Positions 17,538 to 25,825 of a stretch of DNA of 64,000 nt are shown piece by piece. The notes beneath the pieces are model-generated. The model was given only the letters and a program-made list of their open reading frames with translations. It did no database searches and was not told the origin of the DNA. The translations under genes were made by a program, and so were the position numbers. Every line of letters starts with the position of its first letter. The first letter of the stretch is position 1. Source of the stretch: Spartinivicinus poritis (GTDB lineage Bacteria > Pseudomonadota > Gammaproteobacteria > Pseudomonadales > Zooshikellaceae); the NCBI RefSeq assembly GCF_028858535.1, contig NZ_JAPMOU010000030.1, positions 1-64,000 on the forward strand, read 5' to 3'.

Positions 17538-18030
17538 TATGGCATGCCCTCTGCTTTAGCCCTGGTGTAAAGTCTTGTCTTGAGTATACAGGCTAGGTAG
17601 TGGCTGAGACCAGCGGTTAAGCCAGGAAGAACTGCCCGTTTGCTGATAACCCTTTGAAAAGTTTTAGTATTTGATGGAACACAGCATGCCAGACATACTC
17701 TTTTGTCTTCTAAAAATGAGCAAGGACTTAGCTCTTACTCCAACTCTTTTAGTTTGATTGTAAATTTTATTAAAATGACTGTTCAAATAACTAGAACGCG
17801 ATAGAATTATTTATTTGAAAAATAGTGATCTAGAAACTGTATGAATGTAAAACAAATGATTGATTTAACGGGTTTTTTGGTTAACGATTGTTCGTTAATA
17901 ATATGATCTAAATCACATTTTATTAATGAGTAGTTAACAATTCAGAAATAATGATGTTTCTAAAAACTATTGATTTGGTGTTTAATTTGTAACACAAGTT
18001 TCTTTTAATGGCAGGAAGCAGGGTGAATAT
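17538..18030. other. Intergenic region with CRP-like site
   Basis: About 490 bp without a coding frame. The first half is ordinary; the second half is very AT-rich and contains the CRP-like palindrome at 17899-17920. The ribosome binding site AGGAAGCAGGGTGA before 18031 belongs to the next gene. Confidence 0.5.
17899..17920. promoter_or_regulatory. CRP/Vfr-like binding site
   Basis: TGATCTAAATCACATTT with its upstream flank matches the 22-base CRP consensus palindrome (TGTGA-N6-TCACA with A/T flanks) at 19 positions by my count; the right half-site TCACA is exact and the left reads TATGA. It lies about 110 bases before the gene at 18031, a normal distance for an activator site. The match is by eye. 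Confidence 0.55.
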
Positions 18031-18630
18031 ATGGTTAGCTATACGGATGTCGATAACAAAGACTTAGTATGGGACTTAAATCATATCCTTAATCGCAAGA
18101 AAGCAATTGACTTTTTCAAGCTGATTGCTGACTGTTTTTGTGTGTACAGCCCAACAGTTGCAAAGCTGTATTCTAACTATGAGGTAATTACTCCAAACAA
18201 CTACAACAGTGGTTTGGTAATTCTGCCTAATTTTTATTGTTTTCATGATATTTTCAATCATATTGATGAAAGTGCTGTTCTGCCAACTAACATTATGCTA
18301 GTTGCCAATACAGTGAATAAAACAAAAAAGTTATATATGGTGTTGCCAATCAAGCAACAGCAAAAGATATACCCTTTAAACCAAGGACTGGAAGTGCTTA
18401 ATGAGTTTCTTAAGAAAAAAGGCCACCAGTTTTTGCCTGTTTTAGTCAATGGTGATTTGAGGGAGTTTCGTGCTCAAAATCCTTGCTTACATTTAAATTT
18501 ATTAAGGTTGGATAAGCTTCATCACTTATCTGAGTTTCAAAAGCAAGATATAGCTGATACCATTCATAGCCGTGTTGACTCACTTTATAACTTGGCGAAC
18601 CACGTGCAACAACATATGCAGACTGCATAA
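18031..18630 (+). CDS. Hypothetical cytosolic protein
   Basis: I do not recognise this 199-residue protein. It has no signal sequence or membrane helix, is rich in Leu, Asn and His, and has four cysteines. Its middle (NIMLVANTVNKTKKLYMVLPIKQQQKIYPL) alternates hydrophobic residues like a beta sheet, and the C-terminus (about 165-199) is probably helical. The ATG follows GCAGGGTGAATAT, an acceptable ribosome binding site. It stands alone between a CRP-like site and a terminator, so it is likely a single-gene unit that could respond to cAMP levels. Confidence 0.65.
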   Translation: MVSYTDVDNKDLVWDLNHILNRKKAIDFFKLIADCFCVYSPTVAKLYSNYEVITPNNYNSGLVILPNFYCFHDIFNHIDESAVLPTNIMLVANTVNKTKKLYMVLPIKQQQKIYPLNQGLEVLNEFLKKKGHQFLPVLVNGDLREFRAQNPCLHLNLLRLDKLHHLSEFQKQDIADTIHSRVDSLYNLANHVQQHMQTA

Positions 18631-18679
18631 CATAATAGTTGCCCGGCTATATTGAGCTAAATATTAAACTATTTATAAA

Positions 18680-18709
18680 TGCCGCATACTTTTTATGCGA
18701 CATTTTTTT
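18680..18709 (+). terminator. Terminator after the gene ending at 18630
   Basis: TGCCGCATA and TATGCGACA form a 9-bp stem with one mismatched pair around a 5-base loop, followed by seven T residues. It is also placed to end transcripts from the minus-strand egtD gene beyond it, although the T run favours the plus direction. Confidence 0.8.
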
Positions 18710-18742
18710 ATAAAAAATTTATTAACAGTTACTGTCGAGCCT

Positions 18743-19693
18743 TCACTCTACATAAAAAATAGCAAACCATTCATTATCATCTACCCAGCGCTGAGTGCAA
18801 GCCAACCCAGCACTATGAGCTAAACTGATAAAGTCCGCTGTTGTATATTTGTATGAGTTTTCTGTATGAATAGATTCATTTTTTGCTAGCCGTATTTTTT
18901 GATTATTGATGGTAATAATTTGATCTACCATACTGATTAAATGCATCTCGACACGCTTTTTTTCCTGATTAAAAAAAGCTTCATGGGAAAAAAGCTCAGG
19001 ATTAAAATTAGCATTTATCAATCTATTTAAATGCAGCAAGACATTTTTATTAAATTCAGCAGTGATACCTTGGCTATCATTATAAGCCCTATTCAAAACT
19101 TCAATGGGCTTTATTAAGTCTATACCAATGATTAAACCACTATTATTACCTAATTGTTGCTTTAGCCGCTTTAGAAAGCGTATAGCTTCTTCAGGTTCAA
19201 AGTTGCCTAAACTGGAACCGGGAAAAAAGCCTACTTTATGGTTGTACTCTGTGCTTGGTAAGGTCAGCTGCCGGCTATAGTCTAAACAGGCGGCATGTAT
19301 CTCTAACCAAGGGTAGTCGTCAGCAAGCTTTTGGGCTGAATTTAATAGATGAGCTTTGGATATATCCAGTGGCATATAAGCCTTTGGTTGAACTGCTTCT
19401 AGCAGCACTCGGATTTTTTCGCTACTTCCGCTACCATATTCAACTAATAGAGTATGATCCCCTACTGCATGGGCAATGGCTTCGGCATTATCTTTTAAAA
19501 TACTGAGTTCGGTTCTAGTTACATAGTATTCAGGTGATTGAGTAATTTCATCAAATAATTGAGACCCTGTTTTATCATAGAAATATTTGGGTTTAATCGT
19601 TTTTGGGTGAGTCATTAAATCCTGTAAAATTTCTTCAGTAGTATTATGATCATTTACCAAACGATCATAAAAAAAAACTGTATTAGTAGACAT
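18743..19693 (-). CDS. egtD: L-histidine N-alpha-methyltransferase
   Basis: EgtD trimethylates histidine with S-adenosylmethionine to form hercynine, the first step of ergothioneine synthesis. The 316-residue protein has the expected length and motifs: KTIKPKYFYDKTGSQLFDEI at residues 31-50, TPEYYVTRTE-like SPEYYVTRTELSIL, the SAM-binding LLVEYGSGSSEKIRVLLEA, the FFPGSSLGNFEPEEA segment, and a C-terminal RWVDDNEWFAIFYVE. It starts 13 bases after egtB on the same strand, with AAAGGAT before the ATG, so the two form an operon. Confidence 0.95.
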   Translation of the reverse strand: MSTNTVFFYDRLVNDHNTTEEILQDLMTHPKTIKPKYFYDKTGSQLFDEITQSPEYYVTRTELSILKDNAEAIAHAVGDHTLLVEYGSGSSEKIRVLLEAVQPKAYMPLDISKAHLLNSAQKLADDYPWLEIHAACLDYSRQLTLPSTEYNHKVGFFPGSSLGNFEPEEAIRFLKRLKQQLGNNSGLIIGIDLIKPIEVLNRAYNDSQGITAEFNKNVLLHLNRLINANFNPELFSHEAFFNQEKKRVEMHLISMVDQIITINNQKIRLAKNESIHTENSYKYTTADFISLAHSAGLACTQRWVDDNEWFAIFYVE

Positions 19694-19706
19694 GAGAGTT
19701 AATCCT

Positions 19707-20987
19707 TTAACTTGCTAGTCTAATGCCAGTCATTTGCCAGCGATCTTTAGGGTAGAAAAAATTGCGATAAGTTGGGCGAATATGATCATGGGGGGTTAGA
19801 CAAGATCCACCTCGTAATACCATTTGGTTGCACATAAATTTGCCATTATACTCACCAACTTCATCTATAAATGGTTTAAATTTAGGATATGGCAAGTATG
19901 CCGATAAGGTCCACTGCCAGCAATGATTAAATAAGTGGTTTATTTCGTAACCGTTTATTTGAGGTAATGGATGGTAAGGGGAATGAGGGGAACCATCTAT
20001 CAAGTGGCTGTATCGTTTTGCTACAAACTCCCATTCTTGTTCAGTTGGTATGCGATATCCAGCCCAGCGAGCATAGGCATCAGCTTCATAATAACTAATA
20101 TGACAAACGGGGCTTTCCATGCTGAGTGGCATGCTGCCATATAAGGTATATTCATACCACTCGTGATTTTTTTGAAACCAATATAGTGGTTTATTTATAC
20201 CGCTACGGCAAATAGACTCCCACCCATCAGCCAGCCAAAGCCCTGGCTTTTGATAACCTTTGTCTTCAATAAATGCAAGATATTCATGATTTAATACCAG
20301 CCGATTGGATAAAGAAAAGGGTGGTAATGATATTTCGTGATGGGGCTTTTCATTATCAAAGCTAAAACCTTTATCCTCATAACCGATGGTAGTTTTTCCT
20401 CCAGGAAACTCGATAAATCTTAGAGCTGGACTGGTAATGTTATGATTAATTTTGGGTGCTTTAGTTTGATAGCGAGGTAACAAAGGGTTTTGAAAGAAAT
20501 TGTATTTTAAATCAGTTAATATTAGCTCTTGATGCTGCTGCTCATGATGGATACCAAGAGCCAGCCTGAACAGTAACCACTCTCGCTGGTGGTCAGACAG
20601 TTTGCTGTTATGTTTAAGTAAATTTTTTATTTTTTCATCGACGTTTTCTCGATATGAGTAAACTGTATCTACTGTTGGTCTGGAAAGTAAATGGCGATTA
20701 CGTCTAATGAAGGGTTTTCCTACACCGTTATAGTAGGAATTAAATAAATGATGAAAGGCCGGGTGAAAGGGTTTGAAGTTGTCTTCTAACTTGGCGAGAA
20801 TGAATGTTTCAAAGAACCATGTGGTATGAGCTAAATGCCACTTGACTGGACTCGTTTCAGCAATTGCCTGTAAGTTATAGTCATCTTGTTCCAGTGGCTC
20901 GCACAATACCCAGGTGTGGGCGCGACAAGTTTGGTATTTTTCTAAGTAGTTCTCCAGCTTTTCGGCAACTGCCGACTTGTTTGTCAC
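19707..20987 (-). CDS. egtB: Ergothioneine biosynthesis sulfoxide synthase EgtB
   Basis: EgtB is the non-heme iron enzyme that joins hercynine to a thiol (gamma-glutamylcysteine or cysteine) with oxygen to form a sulfoxide. The 426-residue protein has an N-terminal DinB-like domain with the iron ligands His51 or His54 (HLAHTTWFFE) and the HX3HXE motif at 148-154 (HEQQHQE), then a formylglycine-generating-enzyme-like domain (FPGGKTTIGYEDKGFSFDNEKPHH; GYRIPTEQEWEFVAKR; VLRGGSCLTPHDHIRPTYRNFF). The only in-frame start is GTG at 20987 after AGGATAAGCTT. No egtA, egtC or egtE lies beside it, so the donor thiol and the final lyase cannot be read from this window. Confidence 0.93.
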   Translation of the reverse strand: MTNKSAVAEKLENYLEKYQTCRAHTWVLCEPLEQDDYNLQAIAETSPVKWHLAHTTWFFETFILAKLEDNFKPFHPAFHHLFNSYYNGVGKPFIRRNRHLLSRPTVDTVYSYRENVDEKIKNLLKHNSKLSDHQREWLLFRLALGIHHEQQHQELILTDLKYNFFQNPLLPRYQTKAPKINHNITSPALRFIEFPGGKTTIGYEDKGFSFDNEKPHHEISLPPFSLSNRLVLNHEYLAFIEDKGYQKPGLWLADGWESICRSGINKPLYWFQKNHEWYEYTLYGSMPLSMESPVCHISYYEADAYARWAGYRIPTEQEWEFVAKRYSHLIDGSPHSPYHPLPQINGYEINHLFNHCWQWTLSAYLPYPKFKPFIDEVGEYNGKFMCNQMVLRGGSCLTPHDHIRPTYRNFFYPKDRWQMTGIRLAS

Positions 20988-21125
20988 AAGCTTATCCTTT
21001 GTTTGATAATAAAAAATTTATCCAAACTTAAAGGCTAGCAATTGTTTGTTGGTTTAGTGTGACAGTTTATTGAAAGGATTTAAGGAAGACGCTCATCACT
21101 GCTTACTGTCTCTGGTCTGGTCACT

Positions 21126-22133
21126 TTAACCCGTTGTTGATAAACAATAATGAAGACTATCTGCAAGGGTTTGTAGGTAGTTTATATAGCCGTCCTGACT
21201 TACTGTCTGCTCAATAGCAAGTGGGTCTAAAACGGCTTTCTTGATAGGAAGCCCTTGAGTTAACTTGGTTAATATTCTTGGCGAGAACTGAGGCTCAAGA
21301 AACAAGCAGGCTTCACCTGCGGAAGATAATTTCTTTCTTAACTGAATGATATGGCGAGTACTAGACAACTGATCAGGTGTTGCTGTGACATTATCGATAA
21401 TATTGAGTTGGTAATGCTCAGCTAGTAACCCATAAGCGTCATGAAATACAAAAAAGCCTTTATGATTAACAGTTGAAAGCAGTTGTTGGTTACTAAGGTC
21501 AGCTTTTCTTAGTCGATCTGCAAACTGGGAAAGGTTGGCTTGCCAGTGACTACGATAGTTAGGATATAGATCAGATAGTGTGTTAGCTATTGTTTGGGCT
21601 GCTCGTAGTGCCTGTTTAGGATCTAGCCAGATATGTAATTTACTAGCATAGCTATGGTGATGATGATCGTGGTGTTGCTGATGGTTAACTGGAGCAAAAC
21701 CTGCCATTGATGTCTCTAGGTTCATCAAAGAGACTGTTGGCTGGTTAAGGGAGCGCTTAGCCAGGGGCTTTTGTAAAAACACTTCCATTTGAGGCCCGAT
21801 CCAAAATACCACATCTGCTTGGCGAATTTTGGTAAGATCTGATGGCTTAAGTGAGTAATGATGTGGTGAGGCTGAGACGGGTACTAGTACATCTGGTGTT
21901 GCAATATTGCCAGTAATTGCTTTCGCAATAAGTTGGATAGGCTTTACTGATACCAGAATGTTGATAGGTGGCTGGACTTTGTTAGTAACGGCGCTTTGTG
22001 CGACTGTTTGCCATGCTAAACACAAGCTAGGAAGACAGATAATGGTTATCCATCGGGTCAAACCTAATACTAATTGCTTAACTTGTTGAATGTTGAACAA
22101 AATCCTAGCTCCATAACAGCAGCTCACAAGCAT
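21126..22133 (-). CDS. znuA: Zinc ABC transporter substrate-binding protein ZnuA
   Basis: ZnuA captures zinc in the periplasm and delivers it to ZnuB. The 335-residue protein has a signal sequence (hydrophobic core LTRWITIICLPSLCLAW, about 25-41), the PHHYSLKPSD metal-site histidine typical of cluster-9 binding proteins, a His/Asp-rich loop (HHQQHHDHHHHS) and later ligands in HIWLDP and VFHDAYGLLAEHY. It is divergent from zur-znuCB, with 138 bp between and a Zur-type palindrome in that gap, so it is probably induced in zinc shortage. Confidence 0.93.
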   Translation of the reverse strand: MLVSCCYGARILFNIQQVKQLVLGLTRWITIICLPSLCLAWQTVAQSAVTNKVQPPINILVSVKPIQLIAKAITGNIATPDVLVPVSASPHHYSLKPSDLTKIRQADVVFWIGPQMEVFLQKPLAKRSLNQPTVSLMNLETSMAGFAPVNHQQHHDHHHHSYASKLHIWLDPKQALRAAQTIANTLSDLYPNYRSHWQANLSQFADRLRKADLSNQQLLSTVNHKGFFVFHDAYGLLAEHYQLNIIDNVTATPDQLSSTRHIIQLRKKLSSAGEACLFLEPQFSPRILTKLTQGLPIKKAVLDPLAIEQTVSQDGYINYLQTLADSLHYCLSTTG

Positions 22134-22227
22134 TCAACTAAAACGCTTGTATTTGCCATAATCACCACTGACAAAAGGTGTTGCTTAAAGAAAAGTATTT
22201 AACAAGACTTTTATTTAGCATCTATAT

Positions 22228-22249
22228 GAAATGTTATACTATAACGCTT
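22228..22249. promoter_or_regulatory. Zur-box-like operator between znuA and zur
   Basis: GAAATGTTATACTATAACG then CTT is a near-palindrome around the centre (TGTTATA/TATAACG) and closely matches the gammaproteobacterial Zur box (GAAATGTTATA-n-TATAACATTTC form, recalled). It lies 22 bases before the zur start and about 95 bases before znuA, so one repressor site could serve both directions. Confidence 0.8.
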
Positions 22250-22271
22250 ATTAGACAATAACTTAGTCACT

Positions 22272-22781
22272 ATGTCTAGATTTGATAAACAAACTTTACT
22301 GCTTACTCCCCATGACCACGGTCAGTGCATTGAAGATGCACTTGAACGGGCGGATGAGCTCTGTAGAAAAAGTGGTGTTAAGCTAACGGAGCTACGCCGC
22401 CAAGTACTGGAATTGGTTTGGCACAGTCATAAGCCTCTAGGAGCATATGATATTTTAGCTTTGCTCTCTGATCAGTCAGGGAAAAAGGCTGCCCCGCCTA
22501 CGGTATATCGAGCGCTCGATTTTCTTCAAGAACAAGGTCTAGTACATCGCATTAGTTCACTCAATGCATTTATTGGCTGTCCAATGCCAGAGCATCAGCA
22601 TCGGAGCTACTTTCTCATTTGCCGCAATTGTGCAATCGCAATGGAAATTAATAGTAGTACACTGGCTAAAGAGCTCAATCTGTTTGCCCAGCAAGCTGGG
22701 TTTACAGTAGAAAATGAAACTGTTGAGGTGGTAGGGCTATGCCCTAACTGTCAGGCAGAGCAATCGAATGTACCTGATTAA
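22272..22781 (+). CDS. zur: Zinc uptake regulator Zur (Fur family)
   Basis: This 169-residue Fur-family protein is identified as Zur by its place beside znuCB and by its metal sites. The winged helix spans about 35-95 (LTELRRQVLELVWHSHKPLGAYDILALL, TVYRALDFLQEQGLVH). Two CxxC pairs, Cys117/Cys120 and Cys157/Cys160, form the structural zinc site; Cys103 with His108 and His110 (CPMPEHQH) are candidate regulatory ligands. With zinc bound it should repress znuA and its own zur-znuC-znuB operon through the box at 22228. The stop is 7 bases from znuC. Confidence 0.93.
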   Translation: MSRFDKQTLLLTPHDHGQCIEDALERADELCRKSGVKLTELRRQVLELVWHSHKPLGAYDILALLSDQSGKKAAPPTVYRALDFLQEQGLVHRISSLNAFIGCPMPEHQHRSYFLICRNCAIAMEINSSTLAKELNLFAQQAGFTVENETVEVVGLCPNCQAEQSNVPD

Positions 22782-22788
22782 TTAACCT

Positions 22789-23538
22789 ATGGCTAAGTTA
22801 CTTGTTTCTTTAACTAATATTGATGTTAGCTTTCAACAACGACAAATATTACAAGGTGTTAACTTAACTCTGCATCAAGGAGAAATCGTAACCTTGATTG
22901 GCCCTAATGGTGCGGGTAAAACTACCTTGGTTAAATTGGTATTAGGACTGGTTGAACCTATCAGTGGCGAACGATTTCAGCAACATAACTTACGCATTGG
23001 TTATATGCCACAGCGACTGCATATTGAGCCTACCTTTCCTCTAACAGTAGAACGATTTTTAGCATTAGCAGGTCGTTACTCAGCTCAAGAAATTGCAGCA
23101 GTGCTAGAGCGAGTAGGTGTATTACGACTGCTGAAGAGCCCAGTTCAAAAAGTGTCAGGTGGTGAAATGCAGCGTATTCTACTGGCACGTGGGCTACTGC
23201 GGAAACCTCAATTGATGGTGCTTGATGAACCAGTTCAGGGGGTCGATATCAATGGCCAGAAAGAGCTTTATCAGCTTATTAAGTCGATTCGCAATGAAAC
23301 AGGATGTGGAGTTTTGATGGTTTCCCATGATTTGCATTTAGTGATGGCTGCGACTGATCGGGTGGTTTGCTTAAATCGCCATATATGTTGTTCAGGCTCT
23401 CCTTCACAAATAAGCAACCACCCTGAATATTTGGCACTGTTTGGCGAGCCAGAAAAAGACTTGGCTGTGTATACCCATCATCATGATCACAAACATGGAG
23501 TTGATGGCAAGGTCATCAACAATCCAAAGACTTTATAA
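22789..23538 (+). CDS. znuC: Zinc ABC transporter ATP-binding protein ZnuC
   Basis: This 249-residue ATPase energises zinc uptake. Walker A is GPNGAGKTT (38-46), the signature loop is VSGGEMQRILLARGLL, Walker B is LMVLDEPVQG and the switch His is in VSHDLH. The C-terminus is rich in histidine (YTHHHDHKHG), common in ZnuC proteins and probably metal-sensing. It follows zur by 7 bases and precedes znuB by 45. Confidence 0.95.
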   Translation: MAKLLVSLTNIDVSFQQRQILQGVNLTLHQGEIVTLIGPNGAGKTTLVKLVLGLVEPISGERFQQHNLRIGYMPQRLHIEPTFPLTVERFLALAGRYSAQEIAAVLERVGVLRLLKSPVQKVSGGEMQRILLARGLLRKPQLMVLDEPVQGVDINGQKELYQLIKSIRNETGCGVLMVSHDLHLVMAATDRVVCLNRHICCSGSPSQISNHPEYLALFGEPEKDLAVYTHHHDHKHGVDGKVINNPKTL

Positions 23539-23583
23539 ACATCAAGTTCACTAGCATAAATAAATTAAATAACATTAAGTTAT

Positions 23584-24417
23584 ATGGTTGATTTTTTTTG
23601 GTTATTAAGTGATGCATTGCTGGCTGGAATAGGCGTAGCAATTGTGGCTGGGCCATTAGGCTCGTTTATTGTGTGGCGGCGAATGGCGTATTTTGGTGAT
23701 ACGTTGGCTCACTCTGCTCTCTTAGGTGTGGCATTAGGCTTTTTGTTGCAGGTAAATCTTACTCTAGCAGTGATCATAGTGTGTTTGCTACTAGCTATAT
23801 TATTAGTCTCGTTACAGCAGAAGCAGATGATTGCTTCAGATACCTTATTAGGTATTTTGGCACATACCTCTTTGTCTTTAGGTCTAGTTACAATAAGTCT
23901 GATGGATAGTACAGAGATTAGTGACAATTTAATGGGCTATTTGTTTGGAGAGCTGCTGGCAGCGACTAAAACAGATATTATCTGGATTATGGCTGGTGGA
24001 GCACTTGTTTTGGTGGTGCTTTATTTTCTTTGGAAACCTTTTCTTGCAATAACCGTAGATGAAGACTTGGCAAAGGTAGAAGGTTTGCCTGTTACATGGT
24101 TGCGGCTAGCGCTGATGTTATTAATCGCGTTAGTTATTGCTGTGGCGATGAAAATAGTCGGGATGTTATTGATAACATCGTTAATGATTATCCCTGCAGC
24201 AACAGCCCAACGTTTTGCTAAAACACCTGAGTGGATGGCCGTTGGAGCAAGCTTAATTGGAAGCTTAGCTGTACTAAGTGGGTTGCTATTTTCTTATCAC
24301 TGGGACACACAAACGAGTCCTACAATCGTAGTGTGTGCAGGTGCATTATTTTTGTTAAGTATGGTTATGCCAACTTTGTCACAGTTATTTAAGAAAAACC
24401 TAAAAAGAGCAGACTAA
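23584..24417 (+). CDS. znuB: Zinc ABC transporter permease ZnuB
   Basis: A 277-residue permease of the cluster-9 (manganese/zinc) ABC family with about eight hydrophobic helices. Family marks are GPLGSFIVWRRMAYFGDTLAHSALLGVALG (start of helix 2 region), EDLAKVEGLPVTWLRL and the C-terminal KIVGMLLITSLMIIPAATAQ. It is the last gene of the zur-znuC-znuB operon. I did not find a clear terminator in the following 380 bp. Confidence 0.94.
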   Translation: MVDFFWLLSDALLAGIGVAIVAGPLGSFIVWRRMAYFGDTLAHSALLGVALGFLLQVNLTLAVIIVCLLLAILLVSLQQKQMIASDTLLGILAHTSLSLGLVTISLMDSTEISDNLMGYLFGELLAATKTDIIWIMAGGALVLVVLYFLWKPFLAITVDEDLAKVEGLPVTWLRLALMLLIALVIAVAMKIVGMLLITSLMIIPAATAQRFAKTPEWMAVGASLIGSLAVLSGLLFSYHWDTQTSPTIVVCAGALFLLSMVMPTLSQLFKKNLKRAD

Positions 24418-24796
24418 CTGTTAACTTAAAGGTTTGTTACACAATTAAAGCCAGTCATAGATTTAAAGGCTTGCTTAGATAAGGTATTATGTAATCCAGT
24501 TTAACTTTATGTTGATTGGCTATTTATTTAACAAAGACATTGAAGATAGGTAACTAAATTAACTGGCTAGATGCTGGATTATTTGGCTAATAGCTTGGTT
24601 AACACTTCATATAGTTTAATTAGATAACTCGACATTTAGTTACTGTCATTGGTTATATCCTAGCAGTGCATTTTATAAGTGAAGTGCTTCAATAGGGTTA
24701 AGAGCGTTAATCTACGGTTAGTTAGCTCTGCGTATACACACTAAAATAAGATAAACTTTGAGCGTTGCTCAAACCAAGTAAAAGAAAGATAATTTT
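24418..24796. other. AT-rich intergenic region after znuB
   Basis: About 380 bp of AT-rich DNA with no coding frame and no strong hairpin that I can see. It presumably holds the end of the zinc operon transcript and the promoter of the lipoprotein gene that follows. Confidence 0.4.
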
Positions 24797-24823
24797 GTGT
24801 ACCAGTTAAGTTTTCCCGGGGCT

Positions 24824-25765
24824 ATGAAAAAGTTTGCTTTAAAGGCAGTAAGTCAGCAAATTCTTATTGGCATTACTGCCTTAGTGATGGGCTGTCAGGT
24901 AACTACGCCTGTACAAAAGCAGTCGCCAATAGGCTCTCAAACTACGCAAGCTAAGGCAGTAAGTAAATCAGTAGCTGTTCAAACAAAGCTTTCAGCTATA
25001 CAAGCTGAGCCAGACTATCGGGTGGCTAAAGTCCAGCAAAAAACTGATCAACTGGCTAATAAAATTAAACGTTTGATAGAAACTGGCAACCTGACTAAGC
25101 CTGTATCAAATAGTGCATTAACGACTCTCCATCAATTGGAAAGGGAAAAGCCTGATCATCCGGAGCTAAGTAGCTTAAAACAAACCCTTGCCAGTCGCTT
25201 GATGAGAGTGGCTTATCATGAATATAGCCAGAACAATCAAGCCAAAGCTTTATACTATGCAAATGTGGCTCAACAAGTGCTTCCTGATATTGCGGGTGGA
25301 GAAGAGTTAGTTACTCAAATTCGGCAGCAAGTGAAAGCACAAGTGGCTGCGGCAGTTAGAAACAATAAGACAACTGGCCGAGTAACAATTATTCAGCCTG
25401 CAGTTGAAGGAGATGACTCTCTAATAGCGAAGACGTTGTTTGAGTCACTTAGTGATGAGCAGCGTAAGGTATTAGCTGAGTTACCCCAAGATATTAACTC
25501 AGTTCTACTCAATATAATTATTTTAAACCAGAATGAAGTTCAAGACCGTTTATTCGATGTGCGTTATGTGCTGGATAGTATTGTCGATCAGATGGTTAAA
25601 GAGAATGCCCGAGCAGTGGTCACTACTCGTTCGATGAAGGATTCAAGGTGGCTAGCAGCATTATTAAAAACTCGAATTCGTCAGGTTAATCCCTATTTTG
25701 AGCTACATTTGCTGAAACGGGTGAATAAAGAGCTAAAACCTCATATTGCACTTTATGCTCAATAG
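24824..25765 (+). CDS. Putative lipoprotein of unknown function
   Basis: I do not recognise the family. From the ATG at 24824 the protein has 313 residues with a lipoprotein-type signal (MKKFALKAVSQQ, hydrophobic stretch, then V-M-G-C as lipobox). An in-frame GTG at 24797 would add nine residues before it and is less natural for a signal sequence. After the cysteine come a Gln/Lys/Thr-rich linker, a helical segment (about 80-190) with a TPR-like feel (YHEYSQNNQAKALYYANVAQQVLP), and a C-terminal domain with RVTIIQPAVEGDDSLIAKTLFESL and a long helix. It lies between the zinc uptake genes and a metal permease, which may be coincidence. Confidence 0.7.
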   Translation: MKKFALKAVSQQILIGITALVMGCQVTTPVQKQSPIGSQTTQAKAVSKSVAVQTKLSAIQAEPDYRVAKVQQKTDQLANKIKRLIETGNLTKPVSNSALTTLHQLEREKPDHPELSSLKQTLASRLMRVAYHEYSQNNQAKALYYANVAQQVLPDIAGGEELVTQIRQQVKAQVAAAVRNNKTTGRVTIIQPAVEGDDSLIAKTLFESLSDEQRKVLAELPQDINSVLLNIIILNQNEVQDRLFDVRYVLDSIVDQMVKENARAVVTTRSMKDSRWLAALLKTRIRQVNPYFELHLLKRVNKELKPHIALYAQ

Positions 25766-25783
25766 GGTGCCCTCACAAATAGT

Positions 25784-25813
25784 AGCCTTCCATTAGGACT
25801 TCATTGGAAGGCT
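25784..25813. terminator. Hairpin between convergent genes
   Basis: AGCCTTCCA at 25784-25792 pairs with TGGAAGGCT at 25805-25813, a perfect 9-bp stem with a 12-base loop. No clear T run follows in either direction. It lies between the lipoprotein stop (25765) and the stop of the minus-strand permease (25826), so a bidirectional terminator role is likely. Confidence 0.6.
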
Positions 25814-25825
25814 AACAATGTAAAC

